This document shows positions 19,616-28,566 of a stretch of DNA of 64,000 nt, piece after piece. This stretch comes from Thiorhodococcus drewsii AZ1 (lineage in GTDB: Bacteria > Pseudomonadota > Gammaproteobacteria > Chromatiales > Chromatiaceae), in NCBI RefSeq assembly GCF_000224065.1, contig NZ_AFWT01000005.1:124001-188000 (forward strand). The letters are read 5' to 3'. The position numbers and the translations under genes were made by a program. Every line of letters begins with the position of its first letter. Positions within the stretch are counted from its first letter, which is position 1. Below the pieces are notes generated by a model, which worked only from the letters and a program-made list of their open reading frames with translations, made no database searches and was not told the DNA's origin.

Positions 19616-20956
19616 ATGCCGATGAACCAGACACCTACCACCAAGATCATCGCCATCGACGACGATCCCACGGGCTCGCAGACGGTGCATTCCTGTCTGC
19701 TGCTGACGCGATGGGATCCGGAGACATTGATCGAGGGGCTGAGCGACGATTCGCCGATCCTCTTCGTGCTGAGCAATACGCGCGGCATGGGGGCCGAGGA
19801 TGCGGAGCGCGTGACGCGCGAGATCTGCGTCAATCTGCGCGAAGCGCTGGGGAGGCTGGCCTCCGCTGGCCATCCGATCCAGCCGCTGGTGGTCAGCCGC
19901 TCGGACTCGACCCTGCGCGGTCACTATCCGGTCGAGACCGACGTGATCGCCGAGGAGCTTGGCCCCTTCGATGCCCATTTCCTGGTCCCAGCCTTCTTCG
20001 AAGGGGGACGCATCACCCGCGATGGTGTGCATTACCTCATGGTCGATGGCGAGCCCGTGCCGGTCAACGAGACCGAGTTCGCCCGGGACTCGGTCTTCGG
20101 CTTCAAGCATGCCTTCCTGCCCGACTATGTGGAGGAGAAGACCGCCGGGCGCATCCGGGCCGGGGAGGTCGAGCGCTTCGGTCTCGCGGACGTGCGCGGC
20201 GATCTGGGCGAACGTCTTTCCGGTCTGGGCGGCAATGTCTGCTGTGTGGTCGATGCCGAGCGCCAGTCCGATCTCGACGGCTTCGCCGCTCAGTTGATAG
20301 AGGCCGCCGCTGCTGGCAAGCGTTTCCTCTTCCGCAGCGCCGCGAGTCTGCTGACCTCGCTCGCAAGACTGCCGCCGCAGCCGATCCCGGCGGAGGGCAT
20401 GTCGGCCTATGTGCGCGGCGGGCGACCGGGCGTGGTGCTGGTCGGTTCGCACGTGGCCAAGTCGAGCCGTCAGTTGGAGCGCTTGATGGCGACCACCGAT
20501 GTGGTGCCGGTCGAGATCGACTTGGATCATATGCTTCAGGACGAGGAGGGGCTGTTCAGGACACTCTTAGATCGTCTGGAGACGGCCCAGCACGAGAACC
20601 ATAGCCTGGTGTTCTATACCAGTCGCGGCGAGCGCCAGTTCGCGACCAAGGCCGAGCGTCTGGCCTTCGGCGAGCAGGTTTCGGGCTTCCTGGTGCGACT
20701 CGTCCAGAATCTTCCGCGCGAGACCGGTTTCCTCGTCAGCAAGGGCGGTATCACCTCGAACGATACACTCAGCCAAGGTTTGGCACTGCGGACCGCGCGG
20801 GTGCTGGGCCAGATCCAGCCCGGATGCTCGGTGGTGCGCTGTCCGTCCGATCATCCGCGACTGCCGGATCTGCCGGTGGTGATCTTTCCGGGCAATGTCG
20901 GCGATGAGGATGCCCTAGCCGAGGTCTATCGCATTTTGATCGCAGGCGCATTTTGA
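19616..20956 (+). CDS. Four-carbon acid sugar kinase family protein (DUF1537)
   Basis: 446 residues. The N-terminal domain has DDDPTGSQTV (15-24) and SRSDSTLRGHYP. The C-terminal nucleotide-binding domain has VLVGSHVAKSS and the late glycine block SKGGITSND. The family phosphorylates C4 sugar acids such as tetronates or 3-oxo-tetronates (OtnK/DtnK group). No epimerase or aldolase partner is present, so the substrate is open. GGAG lies 4 bp before this ATG and 10 bp before an in-frame ATG at 19622, so the start may be two residues later. It may act with the ThDP enzyme upstream. Confidence 0.85.
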   Translation: MPMNQTPTTKIIAIDDDPTGSQTVHSCLLLTRWDPETLIEGLSDDSPILFVLSNTRGMGAEDAERVTREICVNLREALGRLASAGHPIQPLVVSRSDSTLRGHYPVETDVIAEELGPFDAHFLVPAFFEGGRITRDGVHYLMVDGEPVPVNETEFARDSVFGFKHAFLPDYVEEKTAGRIRAGEVERFGLADVRGDLGERLSGLGGNVCCVVDAERQSDLDGFAAQLIEAAAAGKRFLFRSAASLLTSLARLPPQPIPAEGMSAYVRGGRPGVVLVGSHVAKSSRQLERLMATTDVVPVEIDLDHMLQDEEGLFRTLLDRLETAQHENHSLVFYTSRGERQFATKAERLAFGEQVSGFLVRLVQNLPRETGFLVSKGGITSNDTLSQGLALRTARVLGQIQPGCSVVRCPSDHPRLPDLPVVIFPGNVGDEDALAEVYRILIAGAF

Positions 20957-21122
20957 CCGCAGGGGTCTGAACAGCAGTATCCGCCGAAAAATTTAGGCGC
21001 TTTAGGTTGTTGCAGTCTCTGCCGCAGCTATATCCCCGATGGACTCCAGAAAATGTCAAACTGCGACTGTTTTCCCGGCATCGCCGGGCGATGACCCGCC
21101 TATTTAGCCATTGAGCCACTGT

Positions 21123-21629
21123 ATGACCAACAACGATATCCTGCGCCGCCTTCGATACACATTCGACTTCGATGACTCCAAGATGATTGCGGTGTTTGCC
21201 GCAGCGAACAGTCGGGTGACTCGCTCGCAAGTCAGCAATTGGTTGAAGAGAGGCGATGATCCGGAGTTCGAGGAATGTGGCGATCGCCAATTGGCGACCT
21301 TCCTCAACGGCTTGATCAATGATCGACGGGGCACGAAAGACAGCGAGCAGCCCGAGCCGGAACACTTGCTGAACAACAACATCATTTTCAGAAAGCTCAA
21401 GATCGCTTTGGATCTGAAGGCGGACGATATCCTGCGTCTCCTGGCCGCAAGCGACGTTCACATCAGCAAGCATGAGTTGAGTGCGTTCTTTCGCAAGCCG
21501 GATCATAAGCACTACCGTCAATGTAAGGATCAGATCCTGCGCAACTTTCTCAGCGGGGTGCAGTTGGAATACCGCGATGGTCGTCCTCAACAGGACGATT
21601 CCAGTGCCACTGCGGGACAGGCGTCTTGA
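21123..21629 (+). CDS. DUF1456 (YehS-like) protein
   Basis: 168 residues from the ATG at 21123. Two repeats of the DUF1456 unit are visible: NNDILRRLRYTFDFDDSKM, then SQVSNWLKRGDD and ATFLNGLIND in the first half, and NNIIFRKLKIALDLKADDI with LSAFFRKPDHKHY in the second. Length and arrangement match E. coli YehS (156 aa), whose function is unknown. Its stop overlaps the TTG start of dbpA, so the two are coupled, which may hint at an RNA-related role. Confidence 0.9.
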   Translation: MTNNDILRRLRYTFDFDDSKMIAVFAAANSRVTRSQVSNWLKRGDDPEFEECGDRQLATFLNGLINDRRGTKDSEQPEPEHLLNNNIIFRKLKIALDLKADDILRLLAASDVHISKHELSAFFRKPDHKHYRQCKDQILRNFLSGVQLEYRDGRPQQDDSSATAGQAS

Positions 21630-23011
21630 CCAATACCTCATTCAGCTCGCTCAACCTCAACCCGGATCTGCTGGAGAATCTGTCCTCGCTCGGCTATGAC
21701 ACCATGACCCCCATCCAGGCACTGAGCTGTCCGGATATTTTGGCGGGGAAGGATGTCATCGCACAGGGAAAGACCGGTTCGGGGAAGACCGCTGCCTTTG
21801 GGCTCGGTCTGCTGGAACGGCTCGATGTCGGACGCTTTCGGGTCCAGTCCCTCGTCCTCTGTCCCACACGCGAACTCGCCGATCAGGTGGCCAAGGAGAT
21901 CCGTGCACTGGGCCGCCGGAGGCACAACATCAAGGTGCTGACACTCTGCGGTGGGGTCGCCGTTGGCCCTCAGATCGGCTCGCTGGAACACGGCGCCCAT
22001 ATCGTGGTGGGAACCCCGGGTCGCATCGCGGATCATCTGGAGCGAGGCACGCTGCGGCTGGATGAGGTGACCATGCTGGTGCTCGACGAGGCGGATCGGA
22101 TGCTGGAGATGGGCTTCGAAAAGGCGCTGGATGCGATCATCGACCGGATACCGAAGAAACGCCAGACACTGCTGTTTAGCGCTACCTACCCCAGTCGGAT
22201 CCAGGCCATCGCTCGGCGGATCATGACTGAACCGGTCATGGCCCAAGTGGCGTCCACCCACGACAATCGCAGTATCGCCCAGCACTTCTATCGCGTGACC
22301 GACGATCGACAGCGGCAGCAAGCGCTATGCCTCTTGCTGTTGCAGCACCAACCGGTGTCGACCCTGGTGTTTTGCAATACCAAGGTCGACACGCGACAGG
22401 TGGCTCAGGGGTTGCAGAACAGTGGTTTTAGCGTCCTCGCGCTGCACGGCGACCTGGAGCAACGGGATCGGGATGAGATCCTGGTGCGCTTCTCCAATAA
22501 GAGCGTCTCGGTGCTGGTAGCCACCGATGTGGCGGCCCGTGGTTTGGACATCGATTCGCTCGATGCGGTGATCAACTATCGGATTGCGCTGGATGCGGAG
22601 GTGCATACCCATCGCGTTGGTCGTACCGGGCGTGCCGGCAGCCAGGGTGCGGCCTTTTCTCTCTACGATGAAGGTGAGGCGCATCGCGTCGCCTTATTGG
22701 ATACCACGGTAGATCCCATCATGGACAGCGAGTCGTTGCCGCCACTCGACCTGCTGGAACGGCGACCGATGGTGCCGCCGATGGCCACCGTTCAGATCGA
22801 TGGTGGCAAGAAGCAAAAGGTTCGCCCAGGGGATATCCTGGGCGCTCTGACGGGGCCGGGTGGTATTCGTGGCGATCAAGTCGGAAAAATCCAGATCGCC
22901 GATCAATGGGCCTATGTGGCGGTCAACCGAGAGAGCGTCGGGGCGGCGTTGAAAAAATTGTCCGTCGGCAAGCTGAAGGGACGCGCGTTTCGTGTCAGGC
23001 TGATCGAATAA
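21626..23011 (+). CDS. dbpA: ATP-dependent RNA helicase DbpA
   Basis: 461 residues starting at TTG within the TTGA overlap with the preceding stop. DEAD-box motifs are in order: Q motif near MTPIQA, AQGKTGSGKT, PTRELA, VLDEADRM, SAT, and the C-terminal HRVGRTGRAG. After residue about 385 comes the DbpA-specific RNA-binding domain (GDILGALTGPGGI, VGKIQI, YVAVNRES) that targets hairpin 92 of 23S rRNA during 50S assembly. Length equals E. coli DbpA (457). Confidence 0.95.
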   Translation: MTNTSFSSLNLNPDLLENLSSLGYDTMTPIQALSCPDILAGKDVIAQGKTGSGKTAAFGLGLLERLDVGRFRVQSLVLCPTRELADQVAKEIRALGRRRHNIKVLTLCGGVAVGPQIGSLEHGAHIVVGTPGRIADHLERGTLRLDEVTMLVLDEADRMLEMGFEKALDAIIDRIPKKRQTLLFSATYPSRIQAIARRIMTEPVMAQVASTHDNRSIAQHFYRVTDDRQRQQALCLLLLQHQPVSTLVFCNTKVDTRQVAQGLQNSGFSVLALHGDLEQRDRDEILVRFSNKSVSVLVATDVAARGLDIDSLDAVINYRIALDAEVHTHRVGRTGRAGSQGAAFSLYDEGEAHRVALLDTTVDPIMDSESLPPLDLLERRPMVPPMATVQIDGGKKQKVRPGDILGALTGPGGIRGDQVGKIQIADQWAYVAVNRESVGAALKKLSVGKLKGRAFRVRLIE

Positions 23012-23434
23012 TCACGCTTTTCGGCAGGTGTCCTCCTGCGTGACGGCATCGCGTCAACCGCATGGATGGAATGTGGGCGGGCATTGGACAATCGTGTGAA
23101 GGGCTCGCGGCCTGTCGGACGTCGAGGCTGCCGGATGGCAGCCGGTTTGATGGGCCGCCGACTTTATCTCTCCAGCGCTGTTCGAGGGGCGCACCCCTCT
23201 ATTTTCGGCCGGTTATCTACGCGTTCCGGGGTGTTCGGGGCGCGTTTCGGTCGTGCGAAGGGTTCGGGCCGGGGCGATCAATCGGGCTGATCGACACATC
23301 ATCGATTTCAATTCCCGCATTGCGTTTGTACAATCGTCGAGTTCAGCCTCTTTGCTGCGTGGCAGCAAAGAGGCTGAAAGTCTCTCGATTTCCGCTACAT
23401 CGGCCGTTGAATCGGCCGTCCCAGAGGCAAACCG
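23012..23434. other. Leader/intergenic region of pycA
   Basis: These 423 bp hold no recognisable gene. The notable item is a perfect 17-bp hairpin at 23342-23378. No convincing -35/-10 pair was found; the promoter of pycA is probably in here. Confidence 0.5.
23342..23378 (+). promoter_or_regulatory. Perfect 17-bp hairpin in the pycA leader
   Basis: ttcagcctctttgctgc and its exact complement are separated by gtg. There is no T run after it, so it is not a plain terminator. It lies 56 bp before pycA and could be an mRNA stabiliser, a processing site or an operator palindrome. Confidence 0.6.
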
Positions 23435-24853
23435 ATGCTTCGTAAGATCCTGATCGCCAACCGCGGCGAGATTGCGGTGCGCGTTATTCGCGCCTGCGCC
23501 GAGATGGGAATCCGCTCGGTGGCCATCTATTCCGAGGCCGACCGCCATTCTCTGCACGTGAAGAAGGCCGACGAGGCCTACAGTCTGGGGGCCGACCCCT
23601 TGGCTGGTTATCTCAATGTGCACCATATCGTCAACCTGGCTGTGTCCACCGGTTGCGATGCGGTGCATCCGGGCTATGGCTTCCTGTCCGAAAATCCCGA
23701 GCTGGCGCTGGCCTGTGCTCGGCGTGGCATCACCTTCATCGGTCCCAATGCCGAGGTGATCGCGCGCATGGGCGATAAGACCGCCGCGCGTCAGGCGATG
23801 CAGAAGGCCGGTGTGCCGGTGACGCCTGGCAGTCCGGGCAATCTGGCAAGCCTCGACGAGGCGCTCGCGTGCGCCGAGCAGATCGGCTATCCGGTCATGC
23901 TCAAGGCGACCTCCGGCGGAGGCGGGCGCGGCATCCGGCGCTGCGACGATCCGGCGGCGCTGCGTAACAACTATGAGCGCGTCATCTCTGAGGCGACCAA
24001 GGCGTTCGGCCGGGCCGAGGTCTTCCTCGAAAAGTGCGTGGTCAACCCGCGTCATATCGAGGTGCAGGTACTGGCCGACCATCATGGCAACTGCGTCCAT
24101 CTCTACGAGCGCGATTGCTCCATTCAGCGTCGTAATCAGAAGCTGATCGAGATCGCGCCCTCGCCGCAGCTCGACGATGCCCAGCGCCAGTATGTCGGTG
24201 GACTCGCAGTGCTTGCGGCGCGTGCGGTCGGTTATACCAACGCCGGTACCGTGGAGTTCCTGCTGGACTCGGATGGGCGTTTCTATTTCATGGAGATGAA
24301 TACCCGCATCCAGGTTGAGCACACGATCACCGAGACCATCACGGGTGTGGACCTGGTCGAGGGGCAGATCCGTGTCGCCGCCGGTTTGCCGTTGCGTTAC
24401 CGCCAGGACCAGATCAAGCGCCGAGGCTATGCGATCCAGTTCCGAGTGAATGCCGAGGATCCGCAGAACAACTTCCTGCCGAGCTTCGGACGCATCTCGC
24501 GCTACTACGCGCCGGGCGGTCCGGGCGTGCGCACCGACGGGGCCATCTACACCGGATACAATATTCCGCCCTACTACGACTCCATGCTGGCGAAGGTTAT
24601 CGTCTGGGCGTTGAACTGGGAGGACGTGGTGGCACGTGGGCACCGCGCGCTGCGCGACACCGGGCTATACGGGGTCAAAACAACGATCCCCTTCTATCAG
24701 GAAATTTTGCGCCATCCGGACTTTCTCGCCGGAAGCTTCGATACCGGATTCCTCGATGCCCATCCCGAGTTGCTGAACTACTCGGCCAAGCGCCGTCGCG
24801 AGGATATTGCTGCGGCCTTGGCGGCGGCCCTGTCTGCACACGCCGGTCTATAA
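23435..24853 (+). CDS. pycA: Pyruvate (acyl-CoA) carboxylase biotin carboxylase subunit
   Basis: 472 residues of a biotin carboxylase. MLRKILIANRGEIAVRVIRA opens the N-terminal domain. The ATP-grasp domain has KATSGGGGRGIRR, then EKCVVNPRHIEVQVLAD, and the active-site block EMNTRIQVEHTITE. It carboxylates biotin at the cost of ATP. The next gene, 48 bp on, encodes the carboxyltransferase plus biotin domain, so the pair is best read as two-subunit pyruvate carboxylase (PycA/PycB). AccC of acetyl-CoA carboxylase is the alternative but normally pairs with accB. Confidence 0.88.
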   Translation: MLRKILIANRGEIAVRVIRACAEMGIRSVAIYSEADRHSLHVKKADEAYSLGADPLAGYLNVHHIVNLAVSTGCDAVHPGYGFLSENPELALACARRGITFIGPNAEVIARMGDKTAARQAMQKAGVPVTPGSPGNLASLDEALACAEQIGYPVMLKATSGGGGRGIRRCDDPAALRNNYERVISEATKAFGRAEVFLEKCVVNPRHIEVQVLADHHGNCVHLYERDCSIQRRNQKLIEIAPSPQLDDAQRQYVGGLAVLAARAVGYTNAGTVEFLLDSDGRFYFMEMNTRIQVEHTITETITGVDLVEGQIRVAAGLPLRYRQDQIKRRGYAIQFRVNAEDPQNNFLPSFGRISRYYAPGGPGVRTDGAIYTGYNIPPYYDSMLAKVIVWALNWEDVVARGHRALRDTGLYGVKTTIPFYQEILRHPDFLAGSFDTGFLDAHPELLNYSAKRRREDIAAALAAALSAHAGL

Positions 24854-24901
24854 GGTTCCCATTTTCGAGATGCCGGGTCGTGCCCGGCTGAGAGCGATAC
24901 C

Positions 24902-26719
24902 ATGCCGAAGATCAATATTACCGATGTCGTTCTGCGCGACGCCCATCAATCACTGTTCGCGACGCGCATGCGGACCGAGGACATGCTCCCGATCTGTCCC
25001 AAGCTCGATGCGATCGGTTACTGGTCGCTGGAGTGCTGGGGCGGCGCGACCTTCGACGCCTGCGTGCGTTTTCTGAAGGAAGATCCCTGGGAGCGTCTGC
25101 GCACGCTGCGCGAGGCCCTGCCCAACACCCGGCTGCAGATGCTGCTGCGGGGCCAGAACCTGCTCGGTTATCGTCACTATTCGGACGATGTGGTGCGTGC
25201 CTTCGTCAAGCGGTCCGCCGAGAATGGCATGGACGTCTTCCGTATTTTCGACGCGCTCAACGACCTGCGGAATCTCAAGACCGCGATCGAGGCGACCAAA
25301 GCCGCCGGTAAGCACGCCCAGGGCACCATCTGCTACACGGTGAGCCCGGTCCATACGGTCGATGGGTTCGTCAAGATGGGCAAGGAGCTCGCCGCCATGG
25401 GGTGCGACTCCATTGCCATCAAAGACATGGCCGGTCTGCTCACGCCCTTCGTGACCGCCGATCTGGTCAAGGCGCTCAAGGACAGCGTCGATCTGCCGCT
25501 GCATCTGCACTCGCACGCCACCGCCGGTCTGGCCGACATGTGTCACATGAAGGCGATCGAGAATGGCTGCGACACCATCGATACGGCGATCTCCTCGATG
25601 GCCGGCGGCACCTCGCATTCGCCGACCGAGAGCATGGTCGCTGCCCTGCGCGGCACCGAGTACGACACCGGTCTGGACTTGGAGGCGATCCAAGAGGTTG
25701 GGATGTACTTCTATCAGGTGCGCAAGAAGTATCACCAGTTCGAGAGCGATTTCACTGGGGTCGATACCCGGGTGCAGGTCAATCAGGTTCCGGGCGGCAT
25801 GATCTCCAACCTGGCCAACCAGCTGAAGGAGCAGAACGCGATCGACCGTATGAACGCGGTGCTGGACGAGATTCCGCGCGTGCGCAAGGATCTCGGCTAT
25901 CCGCCCCTGGTCACTCCGACCTCGCAGATCGTCGGTACCCAGGCGGTCATGAACGTCCTGACCGAGAAGCGCTATCAGAGCATCACCAACGAGGTGAAGC
26001 TCTATCTCCAGGGGCGCTATGGCGCGGCGCCGGCGCCGGTCGATGCGACACTGCAGCAGCAGGCGATCGGTAAGGAAGATATCGTGGACTGTCGTCCGGC
26101 CGACCTGCTCAACCCAGAGCTGGAGCGTCTGACCAAGGAGATCGGTTCCCTGGCCGGTTCGGAGGAGGACATCCTGACGTATGCCATGTTCCCCGAGATC
26201 GGGCGGACCTTTCTGGAGCATCGCGCCGCTGGCACCCTGGTGCCCGAGCCGTTGGAGCCGCCGCCGAGCAATGTCGCCAAGTCGGCTCCGACCGAGTTCA
26301 ACATCAACGTGCATGGCGAGAGCTATCACATCAAGGTCACGGGCGCCGGTCATAAGGGGCAGGCCGAGCGGCATTTCTATTTCACCATCGACGACATCCC
26401 GGAAGAGGTCGTGGTCGAGACGCTCGACGAGCTGGTTCTGACCGGCGGCACCGAGGGTGCGGTCAAGAAGGCGATCGCTGGCAAGCGGCCCAAGCCGACC
26501 CAGCCGGGACACGTCACCACCTCGATGCCGGGAAACATCGTGGACGTGCTGGTCAATGAGGGTGACAGCGTCACTGCCGGTCAGTCCGTCCTCGTGACTG
26601 AGGCCATGAAGATGGAGACCGAGATCCAGGCCTCCATCGCTGGCACCGTCACCGGGGTCTTCGTCGCCAAGGGCGACGCGGTGAACCCGGATGAGGTGTT
26701 GCTGGAAATCACGCCCTAA
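24902..26719 (+). CDS. pycB: Pyruvate carboxylase subunit B / oxaloacetate decarboxylase alpha-type protein
   Basis: 605 residues. An HMGL-type carboxyltransferase domain opens with ITDVVLRDAHQSLFATRM and has HLHSHATAGLADM for metal binding and AIKDMAGLLTP with the catalytic Lys. The conserved PycB domain follows. A biotinyl domain at the C-terminus carries EAMKMETEI (biotin on Lys570). No oadB or oadG sodium-pump subunit is nearby, and a biotin carboxylase is. So it probably makes oxaloacetate from pyruvate for anaplerosis and not decarboxylation. Confidence 0.9.
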   Translation: MPKINITDVVLRDAHQSLFATRMRTEDMLPICPKLDAIGYWSLECWGGATFDACVRFLKEDPWERLRTLREALPNTRLQMLLRGQNLLGYRHYSDDVVRAFVKRSAENGMDVFRIFDALNDLRNLKTAIEATKAAGKHAQGTICYTVSPVHTVDGFVKMGKELAAMGCDSIAIKDMAGLLTPFVTADLVKALKDSVDLPLHLHSHATAGLADMCHMKAIENGCDTIDTAISSMAGGTSHSPTESMVAALRGTEYDTGLDLEAIQEVGMYFYQVRKKYHQFESDFTGVDTRVQVNQVPGGMISNLANQLKEQNAIDRMNAVLDEIPRVRKDLGYPPLVTPTSQIVGTQAVMNVLTEKRYQSITNEVKLYLQGRYGAAPAPVDATLQQQAIGKEDIVDCRPADLLNPELERLTKEIGSLAGSEEDILTYAMFPEIGRTFLEHRAAGTLVPEPLEPPPSNVAKSAPTEFNINVHGESYHIKVTGAGHKGQAERHFYFTIDDIPEEVVVETLDELVLTGGTEGAVKKAIAGKRPKPTQPGHVTTSMPGNIVDVLVNEGDSVTAGQSVLVTEAMKMETEIQASIAGTVTGVFVAKGDAVNPDEVLLEITP

Positions 26720-26724
26720 TAAGA

Positions 26725-26801
26725 CTTGAACCGCAAAGGCGCGAAGAACGCACAGTCACCAAAGATCGACCTTCGCGATCTTTGCGCCTTTGTGGTTCAA
26801 G
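26725..26801. repeat. Dispersed inverted repeat, copy 2
   Basis: cttgaaccgcaaaggcgc (26725-26742) pairs with gcgcctttgtggttcaag (26784-26801) with one mismatch. The left arm shares about 21 of 25 bases with the repeat at 19445. It fills the space between the convergent pycB and MFS genes and may act as a bidirectional terminator. Confidence 0.8.
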
Positions 26802-26816
26802 AAATCCGTCCGACTC

Positions 26817-28157
26817 CTACCACGCCTTCAGTCCGGCATCGTGCGCCTGGGCAACGGCGCGTCCGCGCGTCTCGTCGACGTGTCGCGCGATGAGCAGCGC
26901 CACGGCGAACAGTAGTACGCAGAAGAGCAGCGCCTGACGCAGTCCGAACGCGGCTTGCAACAAGCCGATCGCGAGCAGCCCGAAGACTCCCGCCAGTTTC
27001 ATCGACAACCCCCAGAAACCGAACAGTTCGGCCGAGCGCGACAGCGGCGAGAAGAGCCCCACGAGTGTGCGCGTGGTCGACTGACAGGCCCCCAGGCTCG
27101 CGCCCGCCACGCATCCCACCACCAGGAAGACGTACTGCGCCTCCCAGTCGAGCCCGAGCCGGTCGTGCGCCAGTTCGGCGATCGACGGCGTCAGATAGAT
27201 GAGCAGGATCGCCAGGATCCACATGATCAACGTCAGCAGATAGGTGCGCAATGCACCGATCCTGTCCTGGATGTAGCCGAAGCCGAAGGCGCCCGCAGCG
27301 GCCGTGAGCTGCACCAGGACGAACATGAGCGTGCGCACCGATGCGTCCCAGCCGATCACCTGTGCGCCGTAGATGAAGGCGTAGGTGATGACGATGGAGA
27401 TGCCGCTCATGGAGAAGAAGACGGCGATTAGCAGCACGGCCAAGTCGCGGTGCTGGCGCAGATGGGCCAGGGTCTGGCGTACTCGGGAGATTCCGACTCC
27501 GACGAGGCTGGCTCCTGGCGGCAGGGGGCGCGGGCGACCGCGCTCGCGGACCCAGAGGAAGGTCGGAATGGCGGCGACAAGGAAAAAGACGGCGGTCCAG
27601 GGACCGACCCAGCGGATACGCTCGAAGTTCTCGGCGCTGACCTCGCCGAGCACGAAGAGGACGAAGAGCGCGGCGATCATGCCGCCGATATAGCCGAGCG
27701 CCCAGCCGAAACCGGAGATCTTGCCCAGGTCCTCGGGTGGTCCCAGATCGGGCAGGAAGCTGGCGATGAAGGATTCGCCGATGGAGAAGGCGAAATTGGA
27801 GAGGATCAGCAACAGCATGCCGATCCACACATATCCGGGCGCAGCCCAATAGAGCAGGGCGGTCGTGACGACCGTGAGCGCATAGCTGGCGAACAGGAAG
27901 CGTTTCTTGCTCGCGGTGTAATCCATGATGGCCCCGGCCACGGGCGATGCGATCACGACCATCAGGTAGCTGATGGCGAGCGCCAGGCTCCAGAGCAGAT
28001 TGCCCAGTCGATAGTCGGGCGCGTCGCCGACGATGACCCGGGTGAAGAGGTCGCCGAAGACGACCGTGATGATGAGCAGCGTGTAGGCCGAGTTGGCGAA
28101 GTCGAACATCGCCCAGCCGAGGATCTCTCGTCTGGAGGCGCGGGATCTGGTGGTCAT
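26817..28157 (-). CDS. MFS transporter, Atg22/UMF1-like
   Basis: A 446-residue inner-membrane protein with about 12 hydrophobic segments. The opening REILGWAMFDFANSAYTLLIITVVF and the block ISGFGWALGYIGGM are the hallmark of the UMF1/Atg22-like branch of the major facilitator superfamily. Substrates of bacterial members are largely unknown; amino acids are suggested for the yeast relative. Transcribed towards pycB, it stands alone. Confidence 0.85.
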   Translation of the reverse strand: MTTRSRASRREILGWAMFDFANSAYTLLIITVVFGDLFTRVIVGDAPDYRLGNLLWSLALAISYLMVVIASPVAGAIMDYTASKKRFLFASYALTVVTTALLYWAAPGYVWIGMLLLILSNFAFSIGESFIASFLPDLGPPEDLGKISGFGWALGYIGGMIAALFVLFVLGEVSAENFERIRWVGPWTAVFFLVAAIPTFLWVRERGRPRPLPPGASLVGVGISRVRQTLAHLRQHRDLAVLLIAVFFSMSGISIVITYAFIYGAQVIGWDASVRTLMFVLVQLTAAAGAFGFGYIQDRIGALRTYLLTLIMWILAILLIYLTPSIAELAHDRLGLDWEAQYVFLVVGCVAGASLGACQSTTRTLVGLFSPLSRSAELFGFWGLSMKLAGVFGLLAIGLLQAAFGLRQALLFCVLLFAVALLIARHVDETRGRAVAQAHDAGLKAW

Positions 28158-28566
28158 TCGAAGGCTCTCTGGTTGATGACGCGGTTTCCTGAAGGCGTTC
28201 GATGGACCGACGAAAAACCTGGATTCCCGCGCGATGGGTCTGGGAGAATGGGGCGATCGTTTCCGCAGATGTCCCGTTTGTTTTCTACGAGGTTCCCTTC
28301 GATTCCGATCCGGTGTCCTGTTGTGGGCGCCGACGACACCGATTTTCCGCAGTTGCTGCTTCGCGCGTCAACCAATCGATCAGGCCGTTTTGGGCTGTCA
28401 TTTTGGAAGTTCGACGCTTCGGCGCTCGGATGTCTTGGCAATGGATGAGGGGATTGCAGGAGGCGGCCCGATGATGCTTTTGGATGATGTCGGGACTTCG
28501 GGTGGGGGTTGGGTTATCGATGGGGTTGGTTTTGATGTTGGTATGTCTTGTTCGAGGAGTTTGTTT
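28158..28566. other. Region between MFS gene and radical SAM gene
   Basis: 409 bp between divergent genes. Frames on both strands exist but have no ribosome site or recognisable product. Bases 28495-28566 are very G/T-rich and C-poor on the plus strand, unlike the neighbourhood. This may reflect a transferred segment or an unusual leader. Confidence 0.45.

Noticed and set aside
24902-26719. Sodium-pumping oxaloacetate decarboxylase
   Set aside because: Beta and gamma subunits are absent and a biotin carboxylase gene is directly upstream, so pyruvate carboxylase fits better.
28202-28474. 90-codon plus-strand frame that could have been a precursor peptide for the radical SAM enzyme
   Set aside because: No ribosome site, no leader/core pattern and arginine-rich shadow-like composition.
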